Shown here in pieces: positions 22,343 to 30,486 of a DNA stretch of 64,000 nt. Numbering within the stretch: the first letter of the stretch is position 1; each line of letters opens with the position of its first letter. Under the pieces are notes generated by a model. The model saw only the letters and a program-made list of their open reading frames with translations, was not told where the DNA came from and did not search any database. A program made the translations under genes and the position numbers. The DNA comes from Pseudomonadota bacterium (lineage in GTDB: Bacteria; Pseudomonadota; Gammaproteobacteria; Steroidobacterales; Steroidobacteraceae), in contig JAFEDR010000011.1 of assembly GCA_018241525.1 (NCBI GenBank), positions 434,001 to 498,000 of the forward strand, written 5' to 3'.

Positions 22343-22759
22343 ATGTCCGATGCGGTCCAAGGCACACCGAAGCGTCGGCTGTTCGACCAGCGCGCCGGTG
22401 CGCCCACCCTGGTCGGCAGCGGCACCCGGTTCGAGGGTCGCCTGCTGGTGCGCGGTCCGATGTCGCTCGGTGGCACGATCGTCGGCGACGGCGTGGTCGA
22501 GGGCCTGCTGTCGATCGCGCAGGATGCGCACTGGCAGGGCAACGTGCGCGCCCAGGCGGCGGTGGTCGCCGGCCGCGTGACCGGTGACCTGGTGGTCGAC
22601 ACCAAGCTCGAGATCGGACGCAGCGCGGTGATCCGCGGCAGCGTACGGGCCAACGTGATCGCGATCGCCGACGGCGCGGTCGTCGAGGGCGAGATCGCCG
22701 TCACCGGCTCGCAGCCGGTGATCCACTTCGCCGAGAAGCGCGCGCCGGCGGACGGCTGA
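22343..22759 (+). CDS. bactofilin family polymer-forming protein
   Basis: A 138-residue cytoskeletal protein. After a short basic tail it holds the bactofilin (DUF583) right-handed beta-helix, seen as repeating turns with alternating hydrophobic and Gly residues (RFEGRLLVRGPMSLGGTIVG, then VVAGRVTGDLVV). Bactofilins self-assemble into filaments without nucleotide and act in cell shape, stalk or envelope placement. The length is typical. GGAGG sits 4 nt before the ATG. It is divergent from the antiporter-like gene and convergent with the YheT hydrolase, so it is probably monocistronic. Confidence 0.92.
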   Translation: MSDAVQGTPKRRLFDQRAGAPTLVGSGTRFEGRLLVRGPMSLGGTIVGDGVVEGLLSIAQDAHWQGNVRAQAAVVAGRVTGDLVVDTKLEIGRSAVIRGSVRANVIAIADGAVVEGEIAVTGSQPVIHFAEKRAPADG

Positions 22760-22765
22760 GCGCGC

Positions 22766-23749
22766 TCAGCGCCCGGCCAGCGCGGCCGCGACCTGGCGGT
22801 CGATCCAGCTCTCGCGCCGCAGGCTATCGACGAAGCCGCAGTGGCCGCCGCGCGGCGTCACGGTGATCTCGAGCGCGGGCGACGGCGCGAGCCGCGCGAG
22901 GTCCGCGACCGGGATGATCGGGTCGTCCTCGGCCGCGACGATGCGCGAGGGCACCGTGAGTGAGGCGAGCGCCTCGCCGACAATCGCGTAGCCGTCGAGA
23001 TAGCTCATCAGGTCCGGATGGCCGCTGAAGCGCAGCACCAGCCGCTCGGTCATGCGCGTCAGGTTGCTGCGCTCGAGCAGCTCGTCGAGGTCATACAGGT
23101 CCGGCCAGGCGCGGCGCTTCTTGACCAGCGAGCGGCGCCACTTCAGCACGAAGTAATTGCGGTAGATCCACAGCCCCTGCTCGAGGCACTCGAGCGTGTG
23201 CCGCGGGTCGAGCACCGGGCAGACCGCGATCACCCGCTCGAGCCGGATGCCGGCGGCCGGCGCGCGCACCGCGACGCGCAGCGCAAAGTTGCCGCCGAGC
23301 GAGTAGCCCACCATCGACAGCGGCTGGTCGGGACACAGCGCCTGCACCGCGCGCACCGCGCCGACGACCTCGGCGATGCGGCACGAGTGGAACAGCTCCG
23401 GGTTCAGGTGGTGCGTCGGGCCATGATCGCGCAGGTTGAGGCGCAGCACGTCGTAGCCGAGGGCGTACAGGTGCGCGCCGCAGGACTTCATGTAGTGCGA
23501 CTCGGCGCTGCCTTCCCAGCCGTGCAGCAGGATCACCAGCCGGCCGTTGCCCCCGGGCTGGCGCGAGTGATGGCCAAGCAGGCGCACGCCGTCGCCGCAG
23601 TCGAGCACGCGGTCGACACTCGCCGCGTCGAGGGCACGCGCGCGCCGCTCGACGAACCAGCGGCGCGGGGCGAACGTCGGCAGGATCGACTGCAGGTGCG
23701 GGCTGCGCAGCCCGAGCGGCGGCTCGAACGGTGGCGTGGCGACGCGCAC
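22766..23749 (-). CDS. YheT-family alpha/beta hydrolase
   Basis: A 327-residue esterase-like hydrolase of the YheT/ABHD1-3 family. The opening PPLGLRSPHLQSILP is characteristic, followed by the oxyanion loop LLHGWEGSAES. The catalytic triad is visible as Ser150 in GYSLGGNFA, an Asp at 275-276 in AEDDPIIP and His303 in GGHCGF. The natural substrate of YheT proteins is unknown. The GTG at 23749 is 4 bp after the stop of the saccharopine-dehydrogenase-like gene, so the two are probably in one operon with the receiver protein upstream. Confidence 0.9.
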   Translation of the reverse strand: MRVATPPFEPPLGLRSPHLQSILPTFAPRRWFVERRARALDAASVDRVLDCGDGVRLLGHHSRQPGGNGRLVILLHGWEGSAESHYMKSCGAHLYALGYDVLRLNLRDHGPTHHLNPELFHSCRIAEVVGAVRAVQALCPDQPLSMVGYSLGGNFALRVAVRAPAAGIRLERVIAVCPVLDPRHTLECLEQGLWIYRNYFVLKWRRSLVKKRRAWPDLYDLDELLERSNLTRMTERLVLRFSGHPDLMSYLDGYAIVGEALASLTVPSRIVAAEDDPIIPVADLARLAPSPALEITVTPRGGHCGFVDSLRRESWIDRQVAAALAGR

Positions 23750-23753
23750 CGGA

Positions 23754-24809
23754 TCAGCTGAGCGTGATCCGGCCGCTGCCGGGCAGCGTCTCGACGTAGC
23801 GCGCGCCCATCAGCCGCGCCGGCGTCAGCGCGCCCGCGGCTGGCGGCTGCGCCGGGTCGAGGAGTCGCGCCACGATGCCGAGCGCGGCCTGCACGGTGAC
23901 CGTGTAGCCGTTGCCGACCTCGAGGCGCGCCGTGCGCACTGCGCCCGCCGCATTGCGCACCTCGCCCCACAGGCGCGTCGGCGTCCGCGCCCGTTCCGCC
24001 TCGTCGGGCCCCGCCGGCAGGCGGTCGACGCGCGACTTCAGGAAGCGCTGCACGGGTCCGAGCGCGAGCAAGGGCCGCACCAGCCGCAGGCGGCGCAGGT
24101 TCGCGACCGCGCGCGGCGAGACCGGCAGGTAGACCTCGATGTTCGGGATGCCGGTGGTGCGGAACGCCGTGCTGACGTCGCCCCACGGGATCGTGGTGGC
24201 GAGCTTCTCGCCGGCGCCGAAATCGATGCGGCGGGTCCGGTAAGCGAGCGGCACGCGCACGATCACGCCCGCCCGCCGCACCGCGCCGCCCTGGCCGAGG
24301 CCCTCGACCATCGTCCGCGAGGTGCCGCGGCTCATGCGCGACTCGCCGTCGAAGCCGAGCGCGAGCTCGGTCGCATCCGGCAGCGCCTCGGCGAGGCGCG
24401 CCGCGAGGCAGTCGGTGGGCACGACGTCGAAGCCAACGCCCGGGCAGACGACGACGCCGGCCGCGCGCGCCTCGCGGTCGAGCGTCGCGGCGTGCTCGAA
24501 CACCGCCACTTCACCCGTGATGTCGAGATAGTGCGCACGCACCGCGAGGCAGGCGCGCATCATCGGCGCCGCAGTTGCCGAGAACGGACCGGCGCAGTGC
24601 AGCACGAGCGACGCGCCGGCGAGCGCGGCCGCGGTCGCTCCCGGCTCGTCGAGCCCGAACACCCGCGCCTCGAGCCCGAGCTCGCGGGCGAGCGCCTCGA
24701 CCGGCGCGCGCGAGCGGCCGGCCAGCACCGGCCTGAGCCCGCGGCGCACGGCCTCGCGGGCCACGAGCTCGCCGGTGTAGCCGTTCGCGCCGTACAGCAG
24801 CCAGGTCAT
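23754..24809 (-). CDS. saccharopine dehydrogenase-like NAD(P)-binding protein
   Basis: A 351-residue protein with an N-terminal Rossmann fold: MTWLLYGANGYTGELVA holds the nucleotide-binding glycines, and LAGRSRAPVEALARELG is the following strand and helix. The family (trans-acting enoyl reductase / saccharopine dehydrogenase-like) includes reductases acting on lipid or polyketide intermediates; the substrate here is not known. The middle contains the conserved GVGFDVVPTDCLAA. The ATG overlaps the stop of the receiver-protein gene by 4 nt (ATGA), which fixes the start. Confidence 0.85.
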   Translation of the reverse strand: MTWLLYGANGYTGELVAREAVRRGLRPVLAGRSRAPVEALARELGLEARVFGLDEPGATAAALAGASLVLHCAGPFSATAAPMMRACLAVRAHYLDITGEVAVFEHAATLDREARAAGVVVCPGVGFDVVPTDCLAARLAEALPDATELALGFDGESRMSRGTSRTMVEGLGQGGAVRRAGVIVRVPLAYRTRRIDFGAGEKLATTIPWGDVSTAFRTTGIPNIEVYLPVSPRAVANLRRLRLVRPLLALGPVQRFLKSRVDRLPAGPDEAERARTPTRLWGEVRNAAGAVRTARLEVGNGYTVTVQAALGIVARLLDPAQPPAAGALTPARLMGARYVETLPGSGRITLS

Positions 24810-26182
24810 GGCGTCGCCGGGCGCTGCGCGACCGAGAACTCCACGTGGTTGAGCAGCGCGGCGACCGCGTTCCACTGCGCGGCGCTCGCCTCGGGCGCCG
24901 CCGGGTAGGTACCGCCGGCAGCGCCGCGCGGCAGGTGCTCGACCCGCACCTCGATCGCGCCGTGCGAACGGTCGCGGACGCCGCCGAGCAGCGCGGCCAG
25001 CGCCGGGGGGTCGCGCTCCTCGGGGCGCAGCGCGTCATCGTAGGGATTGCCGACCACGTCGCAGCGATTGGCCGGCATCTCGCCGGGCGCCGGCGCGAAT
25101 CCCTCGCTCGGGTTGCCGGTCAGGCAGAAATCGCCGGCCGAGGTCGTGATGCTCACGCTGCCGGCGAAACCGCGGCCCTCGAGCTCGGCGAGCAGCACCG
25201 CGAGCGCCGTCAGGCGCGTCCCGGCGAGCGGCGCCTCGCCATACGGCACGGCGAGCTGCTGCGCGCTCTGCGCCTCGGGTGCCGCGGCGCGGCGCGCCGC
25301 CGCGGCCGCGGCCTCGGCCGCCGCCGCCTGCTGGCGGGCGCTCGCGAGCTCGCGGGTGGCGGCGCCGAGCTCGCGGTGCTGCTGGTAGGCGACGGCGCCG
25401 GCCGCGATCGCCAGCAGCAGGCCGAGCGCGGTACCGACGATCCAGCCGAGCGGCCGGCGCGGCGGCGGCACCGGCTCCGGTTCCGGCGCCGCGACCACGA
25501 CCGGGGGCGGCTGCGCCGCGCGCTCGGCCGCGAGCGCCGCCTGCACGGCGGCACCCACCGGCGCCGCGACCTCGGTCAGCAGGCGCGCGTTCAGGCTCTC
25601 GAGGCTCGCGACGACGAACCGCCGCAGCTCGGCGTTCTGCTCCTGCAGGATCGGCTCGAGCGTGCTGCGCAGCGCCGCCGCCGTCGGCGCATCCGGCGCC
25701 GCGAGCAGCGCCTCGCCCGCGCCGGGCAGGATCACCGCGTCCGGCGAAGCACCGCCGACGGCCGGCAGCTGCACGCAGTCGAAGGCGACGCCGCCCGCCG
25801 CGCGCTGTTCCGGCAGCAGCTTGAGCTCGTACAGCGCGCTGGCGATGTCGGCCGGCGACATGCGCTTCGGCAGCACGCCGGCCGCGCCGCTCGCGCGCGC
25901 CTCGGTCGCGTACAGCTCGCCGTCCTGCGAGGTGTACATCATGATCGGGATCGATGCGGTGGCCGGGTCGCGCTTGATCGCCTGCACCGCCGTCAGGCCG
26001 TCCATGCCCGACATCACGTGGTCCATGAAGATCACGTCGGGCCGGTGATCGCGCAGGTAGGCGAGCGCGCTCTCGGCGGAATCGGTGGTGTCGACCGTCA
26101 GCTCGTGCTTCTCGAGCAGGCGCGACAGCACTACCCGCGCCGACTTCGAATCGTCAACGATCAACGCGCGCTTCGCGGTCAA
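24806..26182 (-). CDS. membrane-anchored response-regulator receiver protein
   Basis: A 458-residue protein of unusual build. Residues 1-125 are a complete receiver (acidic pocket DD at 10-11, phosphoacceptor D54, K106). An amphipathic segment (about 165-220) and a Pro-rich stretch lead to one membrane helix (about 247-266, GWIVGTALGLLLAIAAGAVAY). After it come an Ala/Glu/Arg coiled coil (about 268-305) and a roughly 150-residue domain I do not recognise, with Cys in ITTSAGDFCLTGNP and PANRCDVVGNP. The receiver would face the cytoplasm and the C-terminal domain the periplasm. It overlaps the next gene by 4 nt. Confidence 0.7.
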   Translation of the reverse strand: MTAKRALIVDDSKSARVVLSRLLEKHELTVDTTDSAESALAYLRDHRPDVIFMDHVMSGMDGLTAVQAIKRDPATASIPIMMYTSQDGELYATEARASGAAGVLPKRMSPADIASALYELKLLPEQRAAGGVAFDCVQLPAVGGASPDAVILPGAGEALLAAPDAPTAAALRSTLEPILQEQNAELRRFVVASLESLNARLLTEVAAPVGAAVQAALAAERAAQPPPVVVAAPEPEPVPPPRRPLGWIVGTALGLLLAIAAGAVAYQQHRELGAATRELASARQQAAAAEAAAAAARRAAAPEAQSAQQLAVPYGEAPLAGTRLTALAVLLAELEGRGFAGSVSITTSAGDFCLTGNPSEGFAPAPGEMPANRCDVVGNPYDDALRPEERDPPALAALLGGVRDRSHGAIEVRVEHLPRGAAGGTYPAAPEASAAQWNAVAALLNHVEFSVAQRPATP

Positions 26183-26287
26183 GACGACCTCGCGAATGGG
26201 GTCACCCGGGGAAGGCGCCGAGTGTAGCGCACCTCGGGCGGCGGGGTGGTCGTCGCGCGCGGCGGCCTCGCAGGCCGCCGGCGGCGC

Positions 26288-27181
26288 TCAGGCGAGGCGC
26301 GCCGCGACCAGCGTGCCGCGCGCGACGTCGACGACGCCGCCACCGATCCGGATCTCGATGCCGCGCGAGGTCCGCATCGCCTTCAGGTGCAGCGTCGACG
26401 GCCGGCCGATGCTGGCGCCCTGTTCCACCTTAAGGTCGATCGCCTCGTCACCGAGGAAGCGGTGCTGCACCAGCCACGCGGCGAGGCAGCCATTGCTGCT
26501 GCCGGTCGCCGCATCCTCGGGCACGCCGGCGTCGTCGACGAAGACGCGCACCGACAGCTGGTGCCCGGCGCGGGCGGCGCCGTTCGCGAAGCACAGCACG
26601 GCGCTCGCGCCCACCGAGGCCGCGAGCCGCGCGAGCGGTTCGCGCGCGACCCGGATCCGCTCCACGGCACGCCGCGAGCGCACCGGCACCACGAGGGTGG
26701 GCAGGCCGGTCGAGACCATCTCGATCGGCTGGTTGCCGAGGTCGGCCGGCGCGAGGCCGAGCGCCGCGGCGACCGGACGGCGCGGCAGGCGCCCGCCGAA
26801 GGCCGGGAAGCGCTGCCGCATCCAGTACAGCTCGCGCTTCGTGTCGCGCTCGACGAACACCGGCGTCAGCCCGATCTCGAGCGCCAGGGTCACGCGCTCG
26901 ACGCGGCCGCCGAGCAGCGCATGGCGGATCACATGCGCGGTGCCGAGCGTCGGGTGGCCGGCGAAGGGCAGCTCGCGTGCCGGGGTGAAGATCCGCACCG
27001 GCCAGCCACCGCCGACCGGCTGGTCGGCCATCACGAAGGTCGTCTCGGCGAAGTTCATCTCGCGCGCGAAGGACTGCATCTGGCGGGCGTTCAGGCCCTG
27101 CGCGCCGGTGACCACGGCCAGCTGGTTGCCGGCGCAGGGCCGGTCGGTGAAGACGTCGACGAGGTGGAGGCTGCGGGTCAT
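26288..27181 (-). CDS. PhzF family isomerase
   Basis: A 297-residue member of the PhzF / diaminopimelate-epimerase fold. The N-terminal catalytic Glu is E46 in NFAETTFV, the LPFAGHPTLGTAH motif is present at about 70-82, and the matching second-half glycine loop is EDAATGSSNGCLAAWL. The two halves are pseudo-symmetric as in the family. True PhzF isomerises dihydro-hydroxyanthranilate in phenazine synthesis, but no other phz gene is nearby, so the substrate is unknown. The ATG at 27181 places MTRSLHLVDVFTDRP at the normal start. Confidence 0.9.
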   Translation of the reverse strand: MTRSLHLVDVFTDRPCAGNQLAVVTGAQGLNARQMQSFAREMNFAETTFVMADQPVGGGWPVRIFTPARELPFAGHPTLGTAHVIRHALLGGRVERVTLALEIGLTPVFVERDTKRELYWMRQRFPAFGGRLPRRPVAAALGLAPADLGNQPIEMVSTGLPTLVVPVRSRRAVERIRVAREPLARLAASVGASAVLCFANGAARAGHQLSVRVFVDDAGVPEDAATGSSNGCLAAWLVQHRFLGDEAIDLKVEQGASIGRPSTLHLKAMRTSRGIEIRIGGGVVDVARGTLVAARLA

Positions 27182-27237
27182 CTGGGGGTCCCGGGGTGGA
27201 GATGCAGCGTTGTACCGCAGGAGGACCGCCCCGGACC

Positions 27238-27259
27238 GCAAACCGGCTCGCGGTTTTGC
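27238..27259 (-). terminator. hairpin after the ABC exporter operon, weak terminator candidate
   Basis: GCAAACCG (27238-27245) pairs with CGGTTTTGC (27251-27259) with one bulged base. It lies between the permease stop (27288) and the PhzF start (27181). No T-run follows, so it is not a good intrinsic terminator. Confidence 0.25.
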
Positions 27260-27287
27260 ACGCTCGCGGGGCCTCGGGCGGGTGGGA

Positions 27288-28091
27288 TCAGTCGCGGATG
27301 CCGATGCCCTTGGTCATCAGCCCGACCGCGATGCCGTACAGCGCCACCGCGAAGCCGACCATGATCGCGAAGGCCAGCCGCACGTCGACGTCGGAGACCC
27401 CGAGGAAGCCGTAGCGGAAGCCATTGACCATATACAGGATCGGATTGAGGTGCGAGACGGTGCGCGCCCAGCCGGGCAGCAGGCTGATCGAGTAGAACAC
27501 GCCGCCGAGGTAGGTCAGCGGCGTCAGGATGAAGGTCGGGAACCACGAGATGTGGTCGAAGTTCTTGGCGAACACCGCGTTGATGAAGCCGCCGAGCGAG
27601 AACACGATCGAGGTGAAGAACACCGCCGCGACCGTCAAGAGCGGATGGCTGACGTGGATCTCGGTGAAGCACAGCGCGACCACCGTGACCACGCCGCCGA
27701 CCAGCAGGCCGCGCAGCAGTCCGCCCATCACGTAGCCGGCGACGATCAGCCAGTTGGGCAGCGGCGATACCAGCAGCTCCTCGATGTGCTTGCCGAAGCG
27801 CGCGCCGAAGAAGCTCGAGACCACGTTGCCGTAGGAGTTCGTGATCACCGACATCATGATCAGGCCCGGGGCGATGTACTGCATGTAGCCGTAGCCGCCC
27901 ATCTGGCCGATGCGCGCGCCGATCAGGCTGCCGAAGATGATGAAGTACAGGGTCGCCGTGACCCCGGGCGGCACCAGCGTCTGGCCCCAGATGCGCACGA
28001 TGCGATTGAACTCGCGCAACACGATCGTGCGGAACCCGACCCAGTCGGTGCGGGCGCGCGAGGGCAGCGGCGCGTCGGCGGCGCTGCTCAT
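27288..28091 (-). CDS. ABC-2 type exporter permease, YadH-like
   Basis: A 267-residue inner-membrane permease with about six membrane helices. The sequence FRTIVLREFNRIVRIWGQTLVPP is the usual cytoplasmic lead-in of ABC-2 permeases, followed by SLIGARIGQMGGYGYMQYIAPG and the C-terminal NPILYMVNGFRYGFLG, which closely match the YadH / NodJ branch. The ATG overlaps the stop of the ATPase gene (ATGA). With that ATPase it forms a half-size exporter; the substrate of YadGH in E. coli is not established. Confidence 0.92.
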   Translation of the reverse strand: MSSAADAPLPSRARTDWVGFRTIVLREFNRIVRIWGQTLVPPGVTATLYFIIFGSLIGARIGQMGGYGYMQYIAPGLIMMSVITNSYGNVVSSFFGARFGKHIEELLVSPLPNWLIVAGYVMGGLLRGLLVGGVVTVVALCFTEIHVSHPLLTVAAVFFTSIVFSLGGFINAVFAKNFDHISWFPTFILTPLTYLGGVFYSISLLPGWARTVSHLNPILYMVNGFRYGFLGVSDVDVRLAFAIMVGFAVALYGIAVGLMTKGIGIRD

Positions 28092-29035
28092 CGCCCGCTC
28101 CCGGCGAGCGCCGGGGCCTCCGCGGAGCCGCCGCTGACCAGCCGCATGAACAGTTCTTCGAGCCGGTTGACCTTGTTGCGCATCGAGACGACGTCGACGC
28201 CCTGCGCCGCGAGCCGCACGAAGATGTCGTTCAGGCTCTTGTCCTTGGACACCTCGACCTCGAGCGTGCGCTCGTCGACCAGCGCGACGCCGAAGCCCGG
28301 CAGGTTCGGCGCCTCCTGCAGCGGCTCGCGCAGGTTCAGCACGAAGGTCTCGCTCTGCAGCTTGCGCAGCACGTTGCTGATGCGGTCGTTCTCGATGATC
28401 CGGCCCTTGTCGATGATCGCGACGTGGCGGCAGAGGTTCTCCGCCTCCTCGAGGTAGTGGGTGGTGAGGATGATCGTCACGCCGCGCTCGTTGGTCTCGC
28501 GCAGGAACTCCCACATCGTGCGCCGGATCTCGATGTCGACGCCGGCGGTCGGCTCGTCGAGGATCAGCAGCCGCGGCTCGTGCACCAGCGCGCGCGCGAT
28601 CATCAACCGGCGCTTCATGCCGCCCGACAGCGTGCGCGCGATCGAGCGGCGCTTCTCCCACAGCTGCAGCTGCTTCAGGTAGCGCTCGGTGCGCTCGCGC
28701 GCGAGCGCGCGCGGAATGCCGTAGAAGCCCGCCTGGTTCACCAGGATCGTCTCGACGGTCTCGAACTGGTTGAAGTTGATCTCCTGCGGGACGATGCCGA
28801 TGCAGGATTTCGCCGCGCCGATCTCGCGGTCGATGTCGTGGCCGAAGACCGTGACCTTGCCGCCGGTCTTGTTCACGAGCGAGGTGATGATGCCGATCGT
28901 GGTGGTCTTGCCGGCGCCGTTCGGGCCGAGCAGCGCAAAGAAGTCGCCGCGTTCGACGTCGAGATCGATGCCCTTCAGGGCCTGGACACCGTTGGCGTAG
29001 GTCTTGGTGAGGTTCTGGATCGAGAGCGCGGGCAT
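28088..29035 (-). CDS. ABC exporter ATPase, YadG-like
   Basis: A 315-residue ATPase. Walker A is GPNGAGKT (residues 37-44), the Q-loop is VPQEINF, the signature is LSGGMKRR, Walker B is LLILDEPTAGVD and the switch His is in LTTHYLEEAE. The C-terminal 90 residues are the extra domain common in drug and polysaccharide exporters. It is the first gene of a two-gene operon with the permease that overlaps it. It energises export across the inner membrane. Confidence 0.94.
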   Translation of the reverse strand: MPALSIQNLTKTYANGVQALKGIDLDVERGDFFALLGPNGAGKTTTIGIITSLVNKTGGKVTVFGHDIDREIGAAKSCIGIVPQEINFNQFETVETILVNQAGFYGIPRALARERTERYLKQLQLWEKRRSIARTLSGGMKRRLMIARALVHEPRLLILDEPTAGVDIEIRRTMWEFLRETNERGVTIILTTHYLEEAENLCRHVAIIDKGRIIENDRISNVLRKLQSETFVLNLREPLQEAPNLPGFGVALVDERTLEVEVSKDKSLNDIFVRLAAQGVDVVSMRNKVNRLEELFMRLVSGGSAEAPALAGSGR

Positions 29036-29120
29036 GGGTCCCGGGGGAGCGGCGGGCTGTCGGCCGCCGACAGCGAGCGCGAAGGGTAAGACCGCGCGCG
29101 CCGGCCGGCAACCGCGGCGC

Positions 29121-29768
29121 TCAGGACGCGAGGTCGGGCGCCCGCTTGCCGATGCCGTCCGCGGCGAGCAGCTGCAGGCCGAGCTGGCGCACCGTGCCCG
29201 CGCGCACCGCGTCCACCGGCGAGACCGCCTCGAGCAGCCGCGGCCAGAAACGCGGATGGCTGCCCCAGCGCGCGCTCAGCGTGGGCAGCGCAAGGCTGCC
29301 CGCGTGGTCGAGCACGGCGAGCGGCAGCCCGAGCCAGGTCCGGTAGGCCTTCGCCGACATGCCGAGCACCAGCGCCGCCTTGAGCTCGGAGCTGCGCGCC
29401 AGGTGCCAGGCGAGGAACACCGCGGTGCGACCGAACGTGGCCTCGTCGCCGAGGAGGCCCGGCCCCGGCGCGCGCGCCGCGCGCGCGACCCCGTCCCAGA
29501 AGGCGGCGTCGTCGAAGCGCAGGTCGAACAGCGTGTAGGGGCAGCTGGCCGCCGCGCGCAGCCCGAGCGCATCGAGCCGGGCGACCGCGCCCGCGGTCCT
29601 GGGGCCGAGCCCGTAGGCCGGCGAGCCCGGCCGGCGGCGCACCAGCCCGGCCACCAGCTCGAGGAAGGCGATGTTCGCCTCCCGGATCGACTCGAGCGCC
29701 CCGGGGTCGAGGACGGCCTCGGCCAGGTAAGCGCCGCCGTCCACCCCATCGTGAATGCCGTCGACCAT
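29121..29768 (-). CDS. hypothetical protein, divergent from the FlhC-like gene
   Basis: A 215-residue soluble protein that I do not recognise. It starts MVDGIHDGVDGGAYLAEAVL, with GGGGAG upstream of the ATG at 29768. The body is helical with many Ala, Leu and Arg; PYTLFDLRFDDAAFWDGVARA and FLAWHLARSSELKAALVLGMS are the most distinctive parts. No signal peptide, membrane helix or metal motif is visible. The gene is divergent from the FlhC-like regulator and shares a 127-bp control region with an inverted repeat, so it may be its target. Confidence 0.65.
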   Translation of the reverse strand: MVDGIHDGVDGGAYLAEAVLDPGALESIREANIAFLELVAGLVRRRPGSPAYGLGPRTAGAVARLDALGLRAAASCPYTLFDLRFDDAAFWDGVARAARAPGPGLLGDEATFGRTAVFLAWHLARSSELKAALVLGMSAKAYRTWLGLPLAVLDHAGSLALPTLSARWGSHPRFWPRLLEAVSPVDAVRAGTVRQLGLQLLAADGIGKRAPDLAS

Positions 29769-29831
29769 GGCGTTTCTCCCCAAGCGCGGGAAATATTCTG
29801 GCTGGCTGGCCCCGCCCACCGAGAGTACAGT

Positions 29832-29853
29832 TTTTGGTGGATTCCTACCAAAA
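29832..29853. promoter_or_regulatory. inverted repeat in a divergent promoter region
   Basis: TTTTGGT (29832-29838) and ACCAAAA (29847-29853) are perfect inverted arms separated by 8 bp, in one of the few A+T-rich patches of the window. It lies 43 bp before the FlhC-like start and 64 bp before the divergent hypothetical gene, a good operator position for both. Confidence 0.5.
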
Positions 29854-29895
29854 TGAGCCGCCGGGTCCACCGGGCGGCCGACGGGAGACGGAGCC

Positions 29896-30456
29896 ATGCG
29901 GATCACCGACGAGCGCTATTCCCGCGACCGGCAGCGCCTGGACCTGGCCTTCCGGATGATTCACCACGAGGCCCGGACCTGCACGATCCGGACCTGGACC
30001 GGCCTCAGCGACGACCGGATACGCAAGCTCTACCGGGCCTACGTTGCCCACCACGGGGCCACGATCCGGCGCCACCGGGGCAAGTCGCCGACCCAGACGG
30101 CCTACTTCCTGCGCAACCTCGAGACCCGGCGGCATGCCGCGGCCCTGGCGGGCCTGTTCTCCCTGCTCGGCCTCCTGTGGCGTGCGGCCGAACGCGGCGG
30201 CACACGCGCCGCTCTCAGCTGGGGCGAGCTCTTCTGCCGTACCTACGAGACCTTCCTCGCCTTCCACGGCCCCTCCGGCATCACCTTCGAGCACGCGTTC
30301 TACCTGCTGCACCTGCTGCAGCGGCGCGCCGAGCTGCGGCCGGGCCACTGCGCGGCCTGTCAAGCCCTGATGGTCATCGACGCGCTGCGGCCGAGCGGCG
30401 CGATCTGCCCGCTGTGCGAGGCGGAGGCGCGGGAGCGCATCGCCGAAGCCGGCTAG
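29896..30456 (+). CDS. FlhC-like transcriptional regulator
   Basis: A 186-residue protein resembling FlhC. The N-terminal part has ARTCTIRTWTGLSDDRIRKLY, like the helix-turn region of FlhC, and the C-terminus has the zinc cysteines C152, C155, C171 and C174 (HCAACQALMV then ICPLC) that FlhC uses to bind zinc. No FlhD and no flagellar gene is nearby, so this is a solo FlhC-like regulator whose targets are not known. It may control itself and the divergent unknown gene through the inverted repeat at 29832-29853. nudC starts 31 bp downstream. Confidence 0.6.
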   Translation: MRITDERYSRDRQRLDLAFRMIHHEARTCTIRTWTGLSDDRIRKLYRAYVAHHGATIRRHRGKSPTQTAYFLRNLETRRHAAALAGLFSLLGLLWRAAERGGTRAALSWGELFCRTYETFLAFHGPSGITFEHAFYLLHLLQRRAELRPGHCAACQALMVIDALRPSGAICPLCEAEARERIAEAG

Positions 30457-30486
30457 AATGGGCGCGCGCGCCTCGCGCACCCCCCG

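Noticed and set aside
29896..30456. Naming the FlhC-like gene flhC and inferring flagellar control
   Set aside because: No FlhD or flagellar gene is in the window, so only family resemblance is claimed.
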